Source: Siphonodentalium dalli (lineage: Eukaryota > Mollusca > Scaphopoda > Gadilida > Siphonodentaliidae). Taken from it: a stretch of DNA of 64,000 nt. The stretch is taken from positions 11,373,710-11,437,709 of the forward strand of contig CP136062.1 of the NCBI GenBank assembly GCA_032622095.1. The letters run 5' to 3'. Shown piece by piece: positions 11,880-24,208 of this stretch. The notes below the pieces were generated by a model. It did no database searches, was not told the origin of the DNA, and was given only the letters and a program-made list of their open reading frames with translations. A program made the translations under genes and the position numbers. Position 1 is the first letter of the stretch. Each line of letters starts with the position of its first letter.

Positions 11880-12535
11880 CTGCTGCTGATACAGTTACAT
11901 ACATGTACATGTACAGCTTGTCGCACTTGTACTGGAAGTTACTGTTTCATACCAGTTTATGTTTACATGCGTTTTAACCATGCACTCCTCTCAGTGGTTG
12001 TCTTGCATTTGATAGCCACATTTAAAGTCCTTACCGAAAGTCTACCTGGCCAGTGGGGTGCCAATCCGGTTCAGTGAGTCATTTACTCTGACAGGGCAGT
12101 ACATTGGGGCTTTTGTAACAATACACGGTTTGGACACGGTAAGATATGAGATGCGATACACGATCAGCGATACAATATGAATTTGCGAAACATGATCAAC
12201 AATACGATACATGTCACTGTACACTAAATATCAGAACCAACATGTACTGGAGATGGAGATGGAGTTCATGTTAAACTAAAATGCAGTTGTATACATGTAC
12301 ATGTAGTTATCTACATGTACATGTTAGATGAGTCAAATGCACATACATGTACATGTAATTAAGGATGTGACCTATCCATGAATTTTCAAACAATCTCAAT
12401 TTCTAAAAGTTAAACAAAATTGTCATGTACCATACCAGTACATGTACATTGTACGTCACTATATAGTTTGAAGGGAGGTATTTGCAAAAGAACATTGCAT
12501 TATCCATCATTATCTACATGTACATGTAGCGTATT
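11880..12535. other. Non-coding, rich in ACATGTACATGT
   Basis: No gene seen. The palindromic word ACATGTACATGT or close variants occurs several times (near 11905, 12298, 12345, 12440 and 12512). Confidence 0.5.
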
Positions 12536-12613
12536 CAGAGGCAGACTGGGCCAAAAACCCGGCCCGGGAAATGCATATAATACCGGCCCATCTGCACCGC
12601 CCCCCCTCAGAAT

Positions 12614-13360
12614 TAGGGGTGCCACGATTAATCGTATAATCGATGAATCGTTGATAAAGCCGATAATCAATTACCATTTCCATAGTCGATTAATCTCTGT
12701 TATTTATTTCTGACGACTTGATGGGTATTATTGAATACCGTGTTTGTTTTTCAGTTTAACAACCTTTGATCATGCATCAGAAAGAGTCTGACAACCTGAG
12801 CATTCTACTTAGATATTACTAGTACAGTCTATCACTTATCGTGTGGTGACTGCTAAATGAAACTCACTATTACTATCAGAATTACTTAACTTGTTCTGAG
12901 TTCTGAAATTTCTGGGTGGGGGGGGGGGGCACCTTTGTGATTGTTATCCACTCTGGAAGTTTGCTGAAACTTACATGGTTTCTGTGACATTAGATTCCTT
13001 TTTTAGGAACCGCCGGCAGTCCGTCATGCATTCCTATTCTTATATTGTTTGTATGTTTGGCTATTCATAACACTGAAATTAATGGTTATGTTCGTTCTAA
13101 TGAACTCACAATTATTATAACCTTGACAATTTGACATCGCCGAGATATGTGGTGGTATTGAATACATGTACATGTACATTGTGTTCATTAGTCATTACCG
13201 TTGGTTTATGGTGGACATTATTAGCATAAAAATTGCATCAGCCAAGTATTTTAATCAACAGATTCAACACCCACCCAATAGGCCATATTACGGAATACGG
13301 TACATCCACTGTTGATATTGGGTCCGATTATCGATTATCAAAATAATCGTGGCACCTCTA
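12614..13360 (+). mobile_element. Nested hAT-like element (TAGGGGTGCCACGATTA ends)
   Basis: It starts TAGGGGTGCCACGATTAATCG and ends AAATAATCGTGGCACCTCTA. Flanks are CTCAGAAT (12606-12613) and ATCAGAAT (13361-13368), 7 of 8 identical. The left subterminal region is rich in ATCGAT/CGATTA words. The truncated relative is at 8446-8700. No ORF of transposase size. Confidence 0.82.
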
Positions 13361-13820
13361 ATCAGAATCTGTTCAGGGGATGTCCACCTTGGGGAAACTC
13401 CAACTGCACCCCCTTGAATCAGAATCTGTTCAGGGGGTGTCCACCTTGGGAAATTCCAACTGCACCACCCCCCCCCCCCCCCTTGAATCAGCATCAGACT
13501 AAATACATGTTTTTGCATAATTCCATTTGGAGCCCCTTGCACTGGCCTCAGTGCTCTGGCCTAATATCATATATATATTCATAAACCATGTTTCTATATA
13601 TTGCCTGTATGAGACCATTCAGTTATTTTTACCTGAAAAATTGCATAAATTATAACATCTAGCGGTCTAACTCCAGACAAATGCACACGGCTACAGACAA
13701 GAGACCAGGACACATCGGGCTGTCCATGGTTTTTCGGCCCGGGACCGGGGTGAGAAAATGTTGAAAACTGTAGAGGAAACCCGGGCAAAGCGGATTGCCC
13801 GGGCAAAGCCGATCACCTTT

Positions 13821-15056
13821 ATTATACCCCCTTTTAAGAAAAAAGGGGGGTATACTGTTTTGCACCTGTCCGTCCGTCTGTGTGTACCGTACATACGTCC
13901 GTCCTATGTCTGTTCATGTCATAACTTGAACAGAAGTGCTCGGATCTCAATGAAATTAGGTTGGATGTTCACTACTATGAGCACATTAAATGGAGGGTTC
14001 CATCGTTTTGTTCGGATTTTCCATTCTAGAGTTATTCATCTTTGTTTACTAGTATCTTGAAATGTTGGATTTTTGGTCCATCTGGTGTCTGTTCATGTCA
14101 TAACTTGAACAGTAGTGCTCGGATCTCACTGAAATTGTGTAAGGATGTTCACTACTATCAGGGCATTCAATAGAGTGTTCCATCGTTTCGTTCGGATTTT
14201 CCATTCTAGAGTTATTCATCTTTGTTTATCTTGAAATGTTGGATTTTTTGTCCGCCTGGTGTCTGTTCATGTCATAACTTGAACAGTAGTGCTCGGATCT
14301 CAATGAAATTGTGTATGGATGTTCACTACTATCAGGGCAATCAATAGAGTGTTCCATCGTTTTGTTCGGATTTTCCATTCTAGAGTTATTCATCTTTGTT
14401 TATCTGGAAATGTTGGCTTTTTGGTCTGTCTGGTGTCTACATGTATTCATGTCGTAATTTCAATAGTTGTGCTGGGATCTCAATGAAATTGTGTATGGAT
14501 GTTTACAACTATGAGGACATTAAAATGAGGGTTCCATCGTTTTGTTCGGATTTTCCATTCTAGAGTTATACATCTTTGTTCATCTGGAAATAATGGCTTA
14601 TTGGTCCGTCTGGTGTCTGTTCTGTCGTAACTTCAACAGTTGTGCTGGGATCTCAATGGAATTTGGTATGGATGTTCACTGCTATGAGGACATTCAACAG
14701 GGGGTTCCATTGTTCTGTTCCGCTTTTCCATTATAGAGTTATTCATCTTTGTTTATCAGGAAATGTTGGCTGTTTGGTCCATCCGATGTCTGTTCAGCTC
14801 ATAACTTGAACAGTAATGTTCGGATCTCAATGAAATTTTGTATGGATGTTCACCAATATGAGGACATATACATGTAGTGGCACATTCAAATGTTTGTTTC
14901 GGTTTTTTGTTCCATAGTTATTCATCTTTGTTTATATGAAAATGCTGATTTCTGGGTCCATATGTCTGAGTATAGCCATGATAAGTTATAGATGTGCCCA
15001 CACTAGGCGGTATGCCACGAGGGGGTATGCACCGGACGACAGTCCATCTCTTGTTA
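13821..15056 (+). repeat. Family A element, copy 1: 5' hairpin, six monomers of about 175 bp, 3' hairpin
   Basis: It begins with a palindrome TATACCCCCTTTT / AAAAGGGGGGTATA (13823-13854), then a CTGTCCGTCCGTCTGTGTGT tract, then about six tandem monomers starting near 13912, 14091, 14265, 14441, 14617 and 14789. Monomer landmarks are GTCATAACTTGAACAGTAGT, CGGATCTCAATGAAATT, GTTCCATCG and TTCTAGAGTTATTCATCTTT. It ends GCACCGGACGACAGTCCATC, containing a small hairpin GGAC-GACA-GTCC just before the terminus. Non-coding. The layout resembles HINE/pearl-type elements. Confidence 0.82.
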
Positions 15057-15212
15057 TTTCAATACTATCAAATTATTCCTTATCTATCGGTATTTTAGAA
15101 TAAGGTCGTTTCGTGTTGGGTTAGTTTTCATTTGCGGCCCAACCACATATACCCCACGGCCTCGGGCCCATCAGGCATTTTTCTGGTCTCCCGATCGGCC
15201 AGTCCGCCTCTG

Positions 15213-18200
15213 AGCTTATTATCCCAACTACCCGGTAGGGTCAGTACTGGTCTACTAAATGATAAAAAAATTTACTTTAACTTGTAGGTTGCCTTCTTAA
15301 CATGTATACGGTACTTGAGAAGTTGAGAGACCATTGTTGCATTTGCAGGTATTGCTCTTATGCACATGCCCATCTTCAGAACTTCTATTATTTCCCATAT
15401 TTCGATAAATATGATGCAATACGATACATGTATTATTTGAAATGTACATGTATAGCGGTACACTGGATTCACGATGAATCTTTACTGGCCGACAGTACAG
15501 TAGATCTGTTATTGATCAATCTGATGAATATCCTAATATGTAATTAGCCTCTTGGCACATTAATTATTTTTATAAACCCTTACTGCTACATGTACATGTG
15601 TATGTGTGCAAATATTGTATTGTTCCGAATTTAGTCAAGCGATCAGATGGCATCGTTCAAATAGTTCAGTGTGTGAGTGACTGACATTACATGAAAATAT
15701 AAAGGCAAAATGCATTTAATATATTTTATTCCAATATGTATACGGCACAGTAACATGACGACTTATGTTATTGTGACTGACAATACACAAACCTTTCGAA
15801 TATACATGGTAACTGGATTTCAAATTTAATTTATAGAAGTTAATATAAATGTATATATGCATCGCTGATTTGTCTTACATACATGTACATGTTACACTGA
15901 CTTATTACCTCTCTTGATAAAATTACTATTTCTGCACAAACATAACAAAATATTTGGTGTCACGCTTGTACTGTAACAGTCTGCTGATCTCAGTGATCTG
16001 TTTTCAAACAAAGACAATTTTTTTTTTCAATTGTATCCAATGAACCTTATTTGTTCATGTTATCAAGGGCGGATCTTGCGCTTAATATTGCTAACATACA
16101 ACATGTACATGCATATATATACATAGCGGTTTACTTAATCTGAGTCAAGTACAGTTATTTCAACTGGATGAATGCATATCCATGCAAGGGTGAAAACAAC
16201 ATCCTGCGATGTGTGCGCGCCCCACGTGGACTCTTTTCGCCATGCAGAGCACAATAATTCTGTTGACATTTTGTTTCTGGGCGTCAAGGTTTAGGCACCC
16301 AAAGTTTTTCTATTAACATAGATATAGCAATTCTAACTGTGGTGTCAAATTTGTCAGCACAAATGCATGTTTTGAAGCCATTATTGAATTTAAATATGTA
16401 TCCAATGCAAATGGTCCACCCGGTGGCCCCGGGCCCATTTATTGCACAAATTGAACTAGCTGTAAGCATGTACATGTAGCTGCATAATTATATTAGCTGA
16501 CCAATTACATGTAGTAGTATTTTGAACATGTACATGTACATTTGTACCGGTAATCCGCAGTGTTGACACTGCCATATATTTTGAGGACATACTAGTATCA
16601 CTGGTGTGAAGCCACAGGACATTTAATCTGCATGCACGACTCTCCATATAGCATACCGTATGGCCATGTTTATAGAGTACACCTGTGGGATGTACCCAGT
16701 CCTGGTGCAGCATTGGGTAGATTTTTATCGCATTCCCTACCAATTACATGTATTTTCATTGTAAATTGGAAATTGCATTGGAAATTGATATGCGAATACA
16801 TTTAAAATATAGTCTTGATTGACAGCTCTCTTGTTTCAATAGACGTCTGATAACAGCTGCGGCCATCTTGATATAAGATTAAGCTGAATAAGCTCCACCA
16901 CTCGACCCGCGGTTTGTTAGGATGACATTAACTAACACGAACACTGACATGCGTGTTGATAGCACGTTTTTCGTAAACAATGGAACTAAATTGAAAATCA
17001 AGATTAACTCTACTTGAAAACGAAACGATTCAAGGCTAAATCATAAAATTTAACCTCATTGAGTAAAAGCACAAGAAGAGAGAGTCTGCGCGCTCCGTAT
17101 ATCAAGATAAATCGACCGAATTGATAGATGCACGATATTGGGCAATAAACTGATTGATCACAAAATCTACATACATGTATACGTGTACATGTAATGCTAG
17201 GCCTATATACATGTATATATATATCTGTTGATTCGGTACGGTATTTAACTTACAAGTCATATTTATAGCTCTGTTAGTTGGGTTGTATGTGCACCATTGG
17301 AAGGTATTTAATATCCTAAATATGTTAATGTTTTTGGGGTTGATGTTATTTCACAGCGTCTGTATCGTCCAGATGATCCATTCGATTATTGTCGTCACAG
17401 TCTTGAAAAATGCATATTTCTATTGAGACGTATTTGCTCTTATTGCATACATGTAAATTATCAAATAAAAACAAATATACATTGGGTCATAAAATTAATT
17501 ATGAGCATTGAGTTGAGCAGAGCCTGGTTGAAATGCTACGGTGTGGCGATTCATACTCGTCTGCGAGCTACTGTCAGTACTGATGCCATATATGCATGGT
17601 TCTATTAATGGTTTGTATTTTGATGAGGTAAACTGCTCGTAACCTCCATTGTAGACAATTTCACACCAGGTTCTATTCATAAACAAATAAAAAAATTGGC
17701 ATAAAGAACTGTATTAAACAAATTTCTGCGCGAATGACTGGATCATTGACGACTCGGGCAGACATATACTGGGTAATCCTTTTGACAGCGTGTTCTGGGC
17801 CACAAACAATAGATATAACAAAACTTCAAAAAATGATATCTGGTCACACTGAGCGTTGATGGGTAGGTTCCTCGACTCGAATAAATTATTTGTTAAACCC
17901 GAAGCCAAAGAAATAGTAATTTATGACGGTCTGATCAGATTGAGTACCTACCTTTAATGTTACACATATCTGCTGCACACATAACCACAAATAGCAGCAT
18001 TGGGTGCGTTTTCAACGCTGAGATAACAGCTTTAAACGCCAATAACCTTACATGTATTTTTAGCACCCACTGGTGAGTGTTATTGACAATATATTGTGCA
18101 TCTTAAAGGCATACATGTAATCTGGTTTTATTGTTTAATAGCATTACTATTGGCAGTTAATAATGTGATTGTGTTTAGTAGACTTTTTGGAATTTTGTTG

Positions 18201-18385
18201 GTTGCATGGGAAGACAACTTTGGTTTTAAATTTTTTAAAAACTTGAAAGCTCTATCAGTCTATGAGAACATAATAATTGTTCATAACACTTTTAGAACTG
18301 TAGGTCTAGTTTGTTTTATTTATATATTAATGGAAAGCATTTTCGACATTGATTTCAATTGATTACAAATGTAAATATAAATATT
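15213..18385. other. Long non-coding stretch without a supported gene
   Basis: AT-rich DNA with many ACATGTACATGT words. Short ORFs here have no recognisable domain. An 89-codon frame at 18096-18362 is hydrophobic but AT-driven and lacks clear splice sites. A degraded copy of the TTAA element lies at 17735-17957. Confidence 0.5.
17735..17957 (-). mobile_element. Partial copy of the TTAA-flanked MITE (family G)
   Basis: The right edge GGTCTGATCAGATTGAGTACCTACCTTTAA is inverted relative to the left end of the complete element at 43518 and finishes at TTAA (17954-17957). The body (GAGGTTCCTCGACTCGAAT-like, CACTGAGCGTTGATGGG, GAAATAGTAATTTATG) matches the reverse of 43540-43740. The other end is missing. 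Confidence 0.6.
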
Positions 18386-18389
18386 AAAG

Positions 18390-18706
18390 GGGCACACCAG
18401 GTTTGATATATTTTTCTTGTACTCTACATGAGATAAAAAGTTTATGTGTACCGGTACCTACATGTATACCATAGTATGGTACACTTAGTGTCAATGTTTG
18501 GCCACTCGTCGTTCGTTCTTCCATCTGTACCGGGTACGTCTGTCTGTCCCTCCGTAGACACTTTAGGCATAATGCGATAACTCTAACATTTTCTATTTGA
18601 GCGAAACCAAATTTTGTACAGTATATATATAGGTTTCACATCCCAAAATACAGTTCGAGTTCGAATATGGGTTTGATCCAAGATTTTTTTTACAGAGTTA
18701 TTGCCC
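18390..18706 (+). repeat. Family H repeat, left part (interrupted by family B copy 2)
   Basis: Contains CCATAGTATGGTACACTTAG, a CGTTCGTTCTTCCATCTGTA and GTCTGTCTGTCCCTCCG tract, then GAGCGAAACCAAATTTTGTA and CAGTTCGAGTTCGAATATGG. The last block recurs on the far side of the family B array at 19989-20060. Such tracts are widespread in invertebrate repeats. Confidence 0.6.
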
Positions 18707-19923
18707 TTTTTAGCTCAACTTTACTTTGTAATGTTTGAGCTATTGCCATGGCTTGGTATCCGTCGTGCGTGTGTATGCGTGATTCGTCAACAAATTCCTT
18801 TAGCACGGGCTACAGTTCGTATCTTTGGTCCGATTATTATGAAATTTGTCATGGATGTTGACATTGACATGTAGATGGGAACGAGTCATTTTGGGGTCAT
18901 TCGGAAAAAAAACATGGCCGCCAGCGGCCATCTTGGATTTAACAATTCAATCCATTAGCACGAGCTACAGGCCGTACTGTTCGTCTTATTGTCATGAAAT
19001 TTGTTTTGGATGTTAATATTGACATGTAGATGGGAACGAGTAATTTTGGGGTCATTCGGCCAAAAAACATGGCCGCCGGCAGCCATCTTAGATTTTACTC
19101 TTTGTATGACTAAATCCTTTGACACGGGCTACAGGTCGAACCTTTGGTCGGATCATCATAAAATTTGTCATGGATGTTAACAATGACATGTAGATGGAAA
19201 CGAGTCATTTTTGGGTCATTCGGCCAAAAAACATGACCGCCAGCTACCATCTTGGAGTTTACTCCAAGTATGACTAAATCCTTTAGCACGGGCTACAGGT
19301 CGTACCTTTTGTCTGATCATCATAAAAATTGTCATGGTTGTTGAAATTGGAATGTAGATGGGAACGAGTCATTTTGGGGTCATTAGGACAAAAAACATGG
19401 CTGCCAGCGGCCATCTTGGATTTAATAATTCAATCCATTAGCACGGGCTACAGGTCGTACTGTTCATCTGATCATCATGACATTTGTCGTGGGTGTTAAT
19501 ATTGACTTGTAGATGGGAACGAGTTATTTTGGGGTCATTCGGCCAAAAAATATGGCCACCGGCAGCCATCTTAGATTTTACTCTTTGTATGACTAAATCC
19601 TTTAGCATGGGCTACAGGTCGTACCTTTAGTCTGATCATCATAAAATTCGGCAATAAAACATGGCTGCAAGCGGCCATTTTGGATTCTACTCTTTGCATG
19701 ACTAAAGCTATCAAATGTTTTTGAATTGTTGGAAAACATAGCCGCCAGCAACCATCTTAGATTTTACTTGTATATACATGTATATATATATATATTTCTC
19801 TTCATGTTGATAAACTAGTATTAGACATTCAACTTTCCCCATTCCTAATAACTCCATCGACAGTAACACATTGAATTATTCCCTTTCCAAGGTGAGCTAC
19901 ATTGTCATTGACACTTTCATTAC
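18707..19923 (+). repeat. Family B array, copy 2
   Basis: Starts TTTTTAGCTCAACTTTACTT (palindromic with TAATGTTTGAGCT), then about seven monomers with TTTAGCACGGGCTACAG, GATGGGAACGAGTCATTTTG and GCCGCCAGCGGCCATCTTGG. Ends GGTGAGCTACATTGTCATTG. The last monomers are degraded and include a TATATA run at about 19772-19792. Confidence 0.9.
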
Positions 19924-21810
19924 TTAGAATTCACGCATGCTGCCAAAACTCACACATTTTTTTTATCTGATTGACAACAAATTTGATATGTAAGATTGTC
20001 AGCCCAAAATACAGATCAAGTTCGAATATGGGTTTGATCCGATTTATTTTAAGGGAGTTATGACCCCTTTTTTTTAATTCCAAATTTTAATTTATGTTTA
20101 TGTTGAATTTCCTCGCTCAATTTAACAGGCAAAAAATATTAAAAAACTTTTATAATAATAACAAAATTATTTAATTAAAAAAAAAATGTCATTGACACTA
20201 ATTTGTTTAATTGTATATCATTAATTAGGTATGATGTCCTGTTTTGAAAATAGGCAGATTTTATTGCCATAGTTGCATGTAATATAATGATATCAATATC
20301 CAATATCCAGACTATATGAGTGTACCTTTAATAGATGTCATTCCAAGCGAAATCTGTTATTAATTGAGTGATGACATATGTTACAAAGCTCTAGGGGGTT
20401 GTTGTATGAAGGTAAAGATACACAACCTGCTGGCTGGATAATTATTTATCCTATCTCTCAAATTGATTAATGGCTAAACCATTGGATCTGACAGTGAGAG
20501 GTCCTTGTGTGAATAGGGACAGAGTTATGAGATTTAAAACGACTCACCCCCACCCCAAATACTTTAACCCCTTATTAAGACAAATTATATAATATGAGCT
20601 TTTGATTTTATGTTTAAGTACTGATATATGTATTACTGTGATCATATCTTTGACCAATTATCAGTTATAGCTAATCGCTATCGCCAAGGTATGGGTTAAA
20701 CATCTGCCGATCGTGATCGGCCTCTCGTTTTATATTTGATTCAAATAGGGGCAGAAATATGAGATTTACCCATATGTACCGTATATATGTGAACTGTTAA
20801 CCTTGTGGGTTGATTTATGAGCTGGGTTTAGAACCACATAATTGGTGGGAGGGTTTCTGGGATTGACCCCCCTAACTTTGGTATTCAGTGGAAAATATGT
20901 TGTAACTAGACCAACAAATGGCCACATTTAGAATATTTCTAACTTTATGAACTTGAAGTACCAGTTGTAAAATTATTCAATCATGTGAGATTGAAGCCAC
21001 ATGGACATCCATGTTGGTCGGTTGATAGAGGTTTATCGTCGTTTCAGCTGCTATTCCATATCACAACATCAGTTTTACTGGTTGAATGACCACACTAAAA
21101 GTTAATTGCCCCACCCCACCAAACGGGCACCCATGTTAGTCAGCTTTGGTTCGTTAATTAAGCTAGCTTATGTTCATATTAGTACTTTTTTTTCATTTTA
21201 TTATTTTTGCTTGGAATTTAAATGAACATTACATCAGTGATATATAAATCAAATTGTTTATCAAATATTTGCAGGACCCAAACATCTGGTTTTAACAAGC
21301 TACCAGTATCTGACCGAAAACATACATGTACATGTATGCGTACATGTTGAATGCCATACTCAAATCACCATGTCCACCCATATACCTGTCACCTGGGATG
21401 GTGGATTTGAAGAGAACATGCGCAAAACATTGTGACGTTTCTAGATATTTATTATTTAGGCTCATGTATTATAGTTGAATTTGACAGTGCCGAATGCACT
21501 ATTTCCCTGTCACTATGGAAACTTTGGGATTGTGCAATCCAGTGCACAGCCAAAAAAATGTCCTGTTCATAATTGACACTTCTCTTCTACGACATTACTT
21601 TAAAATTGCATGAAATTCTATATTGGCTGAAGAGTTAAAGGGTCACTCTCAACAAGTTTTATTTATAGAGTGATGAGTAAAGAACTAAAGATGTACCTGG
21701 GAATATAAACAATGTACACCCCCAACAAGGTGATGCGTAATGATGCACCAGGTATCTATATAGCGTATCTATGTGATGCACATGGGGTATTTATTATCTA
21801 CATCTACCAT
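19924..21810. other. Mostly single-copy non-coding DNA
   Basis: The resumed family H block lies at 19975-20060 (TCAAGTTCGAATATGGGTTT, AGGGAGTTATGACCCC). Beyond that no array, TIR element or coding-like frame is evident. This is one of the least repetitive intervals of the window. Confidence 0.45.
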
Positions 21811-21817
21811 TAGATAG

Positions 21818-22126
21818 TGTGTGGATTTACTCAATGTCTGCTGTGCTCGTGTGTGCGTACACCCGAGAAACAAAATTGAAAATGTGCTGAACGGTCATTA
21901 CCATGAGGAAAACACAGCGAGAGCACTCACAGATATCCTTAAAGTAATAGACCACCTGCAAAGTGGTGTCACTCTGATAAATACTGCGTTAACCACCAAC
22001 ACCGTCTTAATGTTACCACTTCAATCGAGATGTATCCAGGATTTAAAGCAATTAAAAGCAAAATTTCGAACATACATGCAAATGTCACAATTAGGCCAAA
22101 ACAAATTGAATGCGTGTTTCCCGTAA
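21818..22126 (+). CDS. Weak candidate coding exon, unknown protein
   Basis: A frame open from just after TAG (21815-21817) to the stop before 22127 encodes about 101 residues with balanced composition and helical, leucine- and glutamine-rich character (for example NTARALTDILKVIDHLQSG and QSRCIQDLKQLKAKFR). There is no upstream ATG in frame, so it could only be an internal or terminal exon. No strong polypyrimidine-AG acceptor is visible at its left edge. No family is recognised. The interval is free of repeats, which makes a real exon slightly more plausible. It could also be chance. Confidence 0.25.
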   Translation, partial: CVDLLNVCCARVCVHPRNKIENVLNGHYHEENTARALTDILKVIDHLQSGVTLINTALTTNTVLMLPLQSRCIQDLKQLKAKFRTYMQMSQLGQNKLNACFP

Positions 22127-22319
22127 CCCAACCGACCGTCTTCAAACCCACTGACCCAAGTTCATTTTATTGGTTTTAAATAAAAAAAATCAATCTATAA
22201 ACCGACCAACCGCACTGTTAACCAAACTGTGTACACGTGGTTCCATTTTAACTGATTCACCTCGAGATAAATGATATCTTTGATATATTTATATATTTTT
22301 CGCAAAGCCACATCGTCAC

Positions 22320-22657
22320 TCTTCAAACGAAAATTCAAATTACGACCGGACGCGATACCGGAAGATCACAAGTTATCGCTCCTCTTCGCTCCCACCTGAC
22401 CATAACCAGGCTGCAAGGATGGTGGTGCGTCGGGATATTGTTTCTCGGTCTCCAATAGAATTGGGATGTTATGGGGCAGCCCTTGGGGCCATTGATACCT
22501 GTGCTCATTGTGCAGGTCCCAATGGCGACGTAAAAACATCTCTGAAAAAACATTACAGGACAGTTTTCCATATTTGTATTAATTGTTTTAATGCAGGGCT
22601 GATGCCTGTTGTGGCCAAGCCACATGGCAAGGCAGTGCCTGTTTCAGGTTTATTAAG
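22320..22657 (+). CDS. Candidate coding exon with paired CxxC / HxCxxC cysteines
   Basis: The frame is open from before 22320 to the potential splice donor AAG|GTAATT at 22657/22658 (reading through would stop at 22661). ATG at 22419 is a possible internal start. The last 80 residues contain CAHC, then about 22 residues later HICINC, a spacing that could bind zinc, followed by FNAGLMPVVAKPHGK. Codon choice and composition look more coding-like than in neighbouring ORFs. No known domain is identified. It could be an exon of a host gene or a fragment of a transposon-encoded zinc finger. It is in a different frame from the candidate at 21818-22126. Confidence 0.35.
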
Positions 22658-22894
22658 GTAATTTTAGTAAACTGTCCACTGTTTAACTGTTTTATATGTT
22701 TTCCCTCAATATATCAGTTGCTCTGGGTCATTGTATGGCGTTTGATGGTGGTTAGGCATGGCCCACACGAGACCATAAAAAAATAAAATGAAAAAATAAA
22801 ATAAAATGAAAAGCCTACCGCCAGCCCCTCTTTTTGTTGGCTCCTTAATGGAAACACGCATTCAATTTATTCTGGCCTTACAACAGTAAACACA

Positions 22895-23900
22895 TTACTT
22901 ATGAAAGTGCCAATGACACTGTAGCTCAACTTGGAAAGGGAATAATATCATGTGTTACAGTCAATGGAGTGATTAGGAATGTGGAAAGTTGAAAGGCCTA
23001 GTTATGCAAAGATTAAAATCCAAGATGGCCACCGGCAGCCATGTTTTTTTTGCCAAATGACCCCAAAAAGACTCGTTCCCATTTACATGTCATTGTTAAC
23101 ATCCATCACAAATTTCATGATGATCCGACAAAAGATATGACTTGTAGCCCTTGCCAAAGGATTTAGTCATGCAAAGAGTAAAATCCAAGATAGCTGCTGG
23201 CGGCCATAATTTTTGGCCGAACGACTCCAAAATTACTCGTTCACATCTACATGTCAATATTAAAATCCATGACAAATTTAATGATGATCCGACAAAAGAT
23301 AAGACCTGTAGCCCGTGCTAATGGATTGAATTTTGAAATCCAAGATGGCCACTGGCAGCCATGTTGTTTGTCCGAATGACACCAAAATGACTCGTTCCCA
23401 TCTACCGGGTACATGTCAATGTCAACAGCCATGACAAATCTCATACTGATCTGACCAAAGGTACGACCTGTATCCTGTGTCAAAGGATTTAGTCATGCAA
23501 AGAGTAAAATCCAAGATGGCTGCTGGCGGCCATGTTTTTTGGCCGAACGACCCCAAAATGACTCGTTCCCAACTAAATGTCATTGCTAACATTCATGACA
23601 TTTGTAATGAAGATCCGACCAAAGCTATGACCTGTAGCCCACGCCAAAGGATTTAGTCATGTACATGTAAAGAGTAAAATCCAAGATGGCTGCTGGCGGC
23701 CATTTATTTTGGCCGAAAGACCCCAAAATCATTCGTTCCCATCTACATGTCAATGTCAACATTCATGACAAATTTCATAAAGATTAGACAAAGGGTACGA
23801 CCTGTAGCCCGTGCCAAAGGATATTGTTGACGTACACACGCACATACGGACGCAAACCCATGACAATAGCTCAAACTTACAAAGTAAGTTGAGCAAAAAA
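22895..23900 (-). repeat. Family B array, copy 3 (inverted)
   Basis: Reads on the minus strand. Its 3' end is at the left (GAAAGTGCCAATGACACTGT, AGCTCAACTTGG) and its 5' end at the right (CCATGACAATAGCTC, AAACTTACAAAGTAAGTTGA). About six monomers with AAATCCAAGATGGC, ACTCGTTCCCATCTACATGT and CCTGTAGCCCGTGCC. It is the only complete family B array on this strand. Confidence 0.9.
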
Positions 23901-24208
23901 CACATGGGTCTGTAACGCAACGCCTATTACAGTATGCTGTGGCAGGAGTTCGGAGAAAATTCAGATATCAGTTCTTGAGAAAAACACAATCTTAGTCGAT
24001 TGCATTTGGAATTTCGGGGTAAATTTAAATTTCATTCAGTAAAACTTTCACTGCAGACACTTCTCGAGAATTTGAAAAAAATGGGTTATTCTATATGGGA
24101 CACTCTACCATTGACGTATTTTGATGATAAAACCCCCAAATCCATATCCAGTAACTCGATTAAATACATCTTACCATACATGTACATCGATAAAGTAAAA
24201 CATTAATG
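23901..24208. other. Interval with a weak open frame
   Basis: A frame at 24000-24206 ends TAA and has a mixed hydrophilic/hydrophobic composition, but lacks an ATG start, a convincing acceptor and any recognised domain. I do not call it a gene. Confidence 0.3.

Larger units (their letters stand above)
12536..15212 (+). mobile_element. hAT-like element (CAGAGGC ends) enlarged by nested insertions
   Basis: It starts CAGAGGCAGACTGGGCC and ends GATCGGCCAGTCCGCCTCTG. Flanking octamers are AGCGTATT (12528-12535) and AGCTTATT (15213-15220), 7 of 8 identical. It shares body sequence with the element at 9605-10792 (GAGACCAGGACACA, GGTGAGAAAAT, TTTTTGCATAATTCCATTTG). Its excess length comes from a second hAT-like element at 12614-13360 and a family A unit at 13821-15056. 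Confidence 0.78.

Noticed and set aside
18096-18362. 89-codon hydrophobic ORF suggesting a membrane protein
   Set aside because: Very AT-rich, no ATG start, no usable splice sites, and hydrophobicity is expected from TTT/ATT/TTA codons in such DNA.
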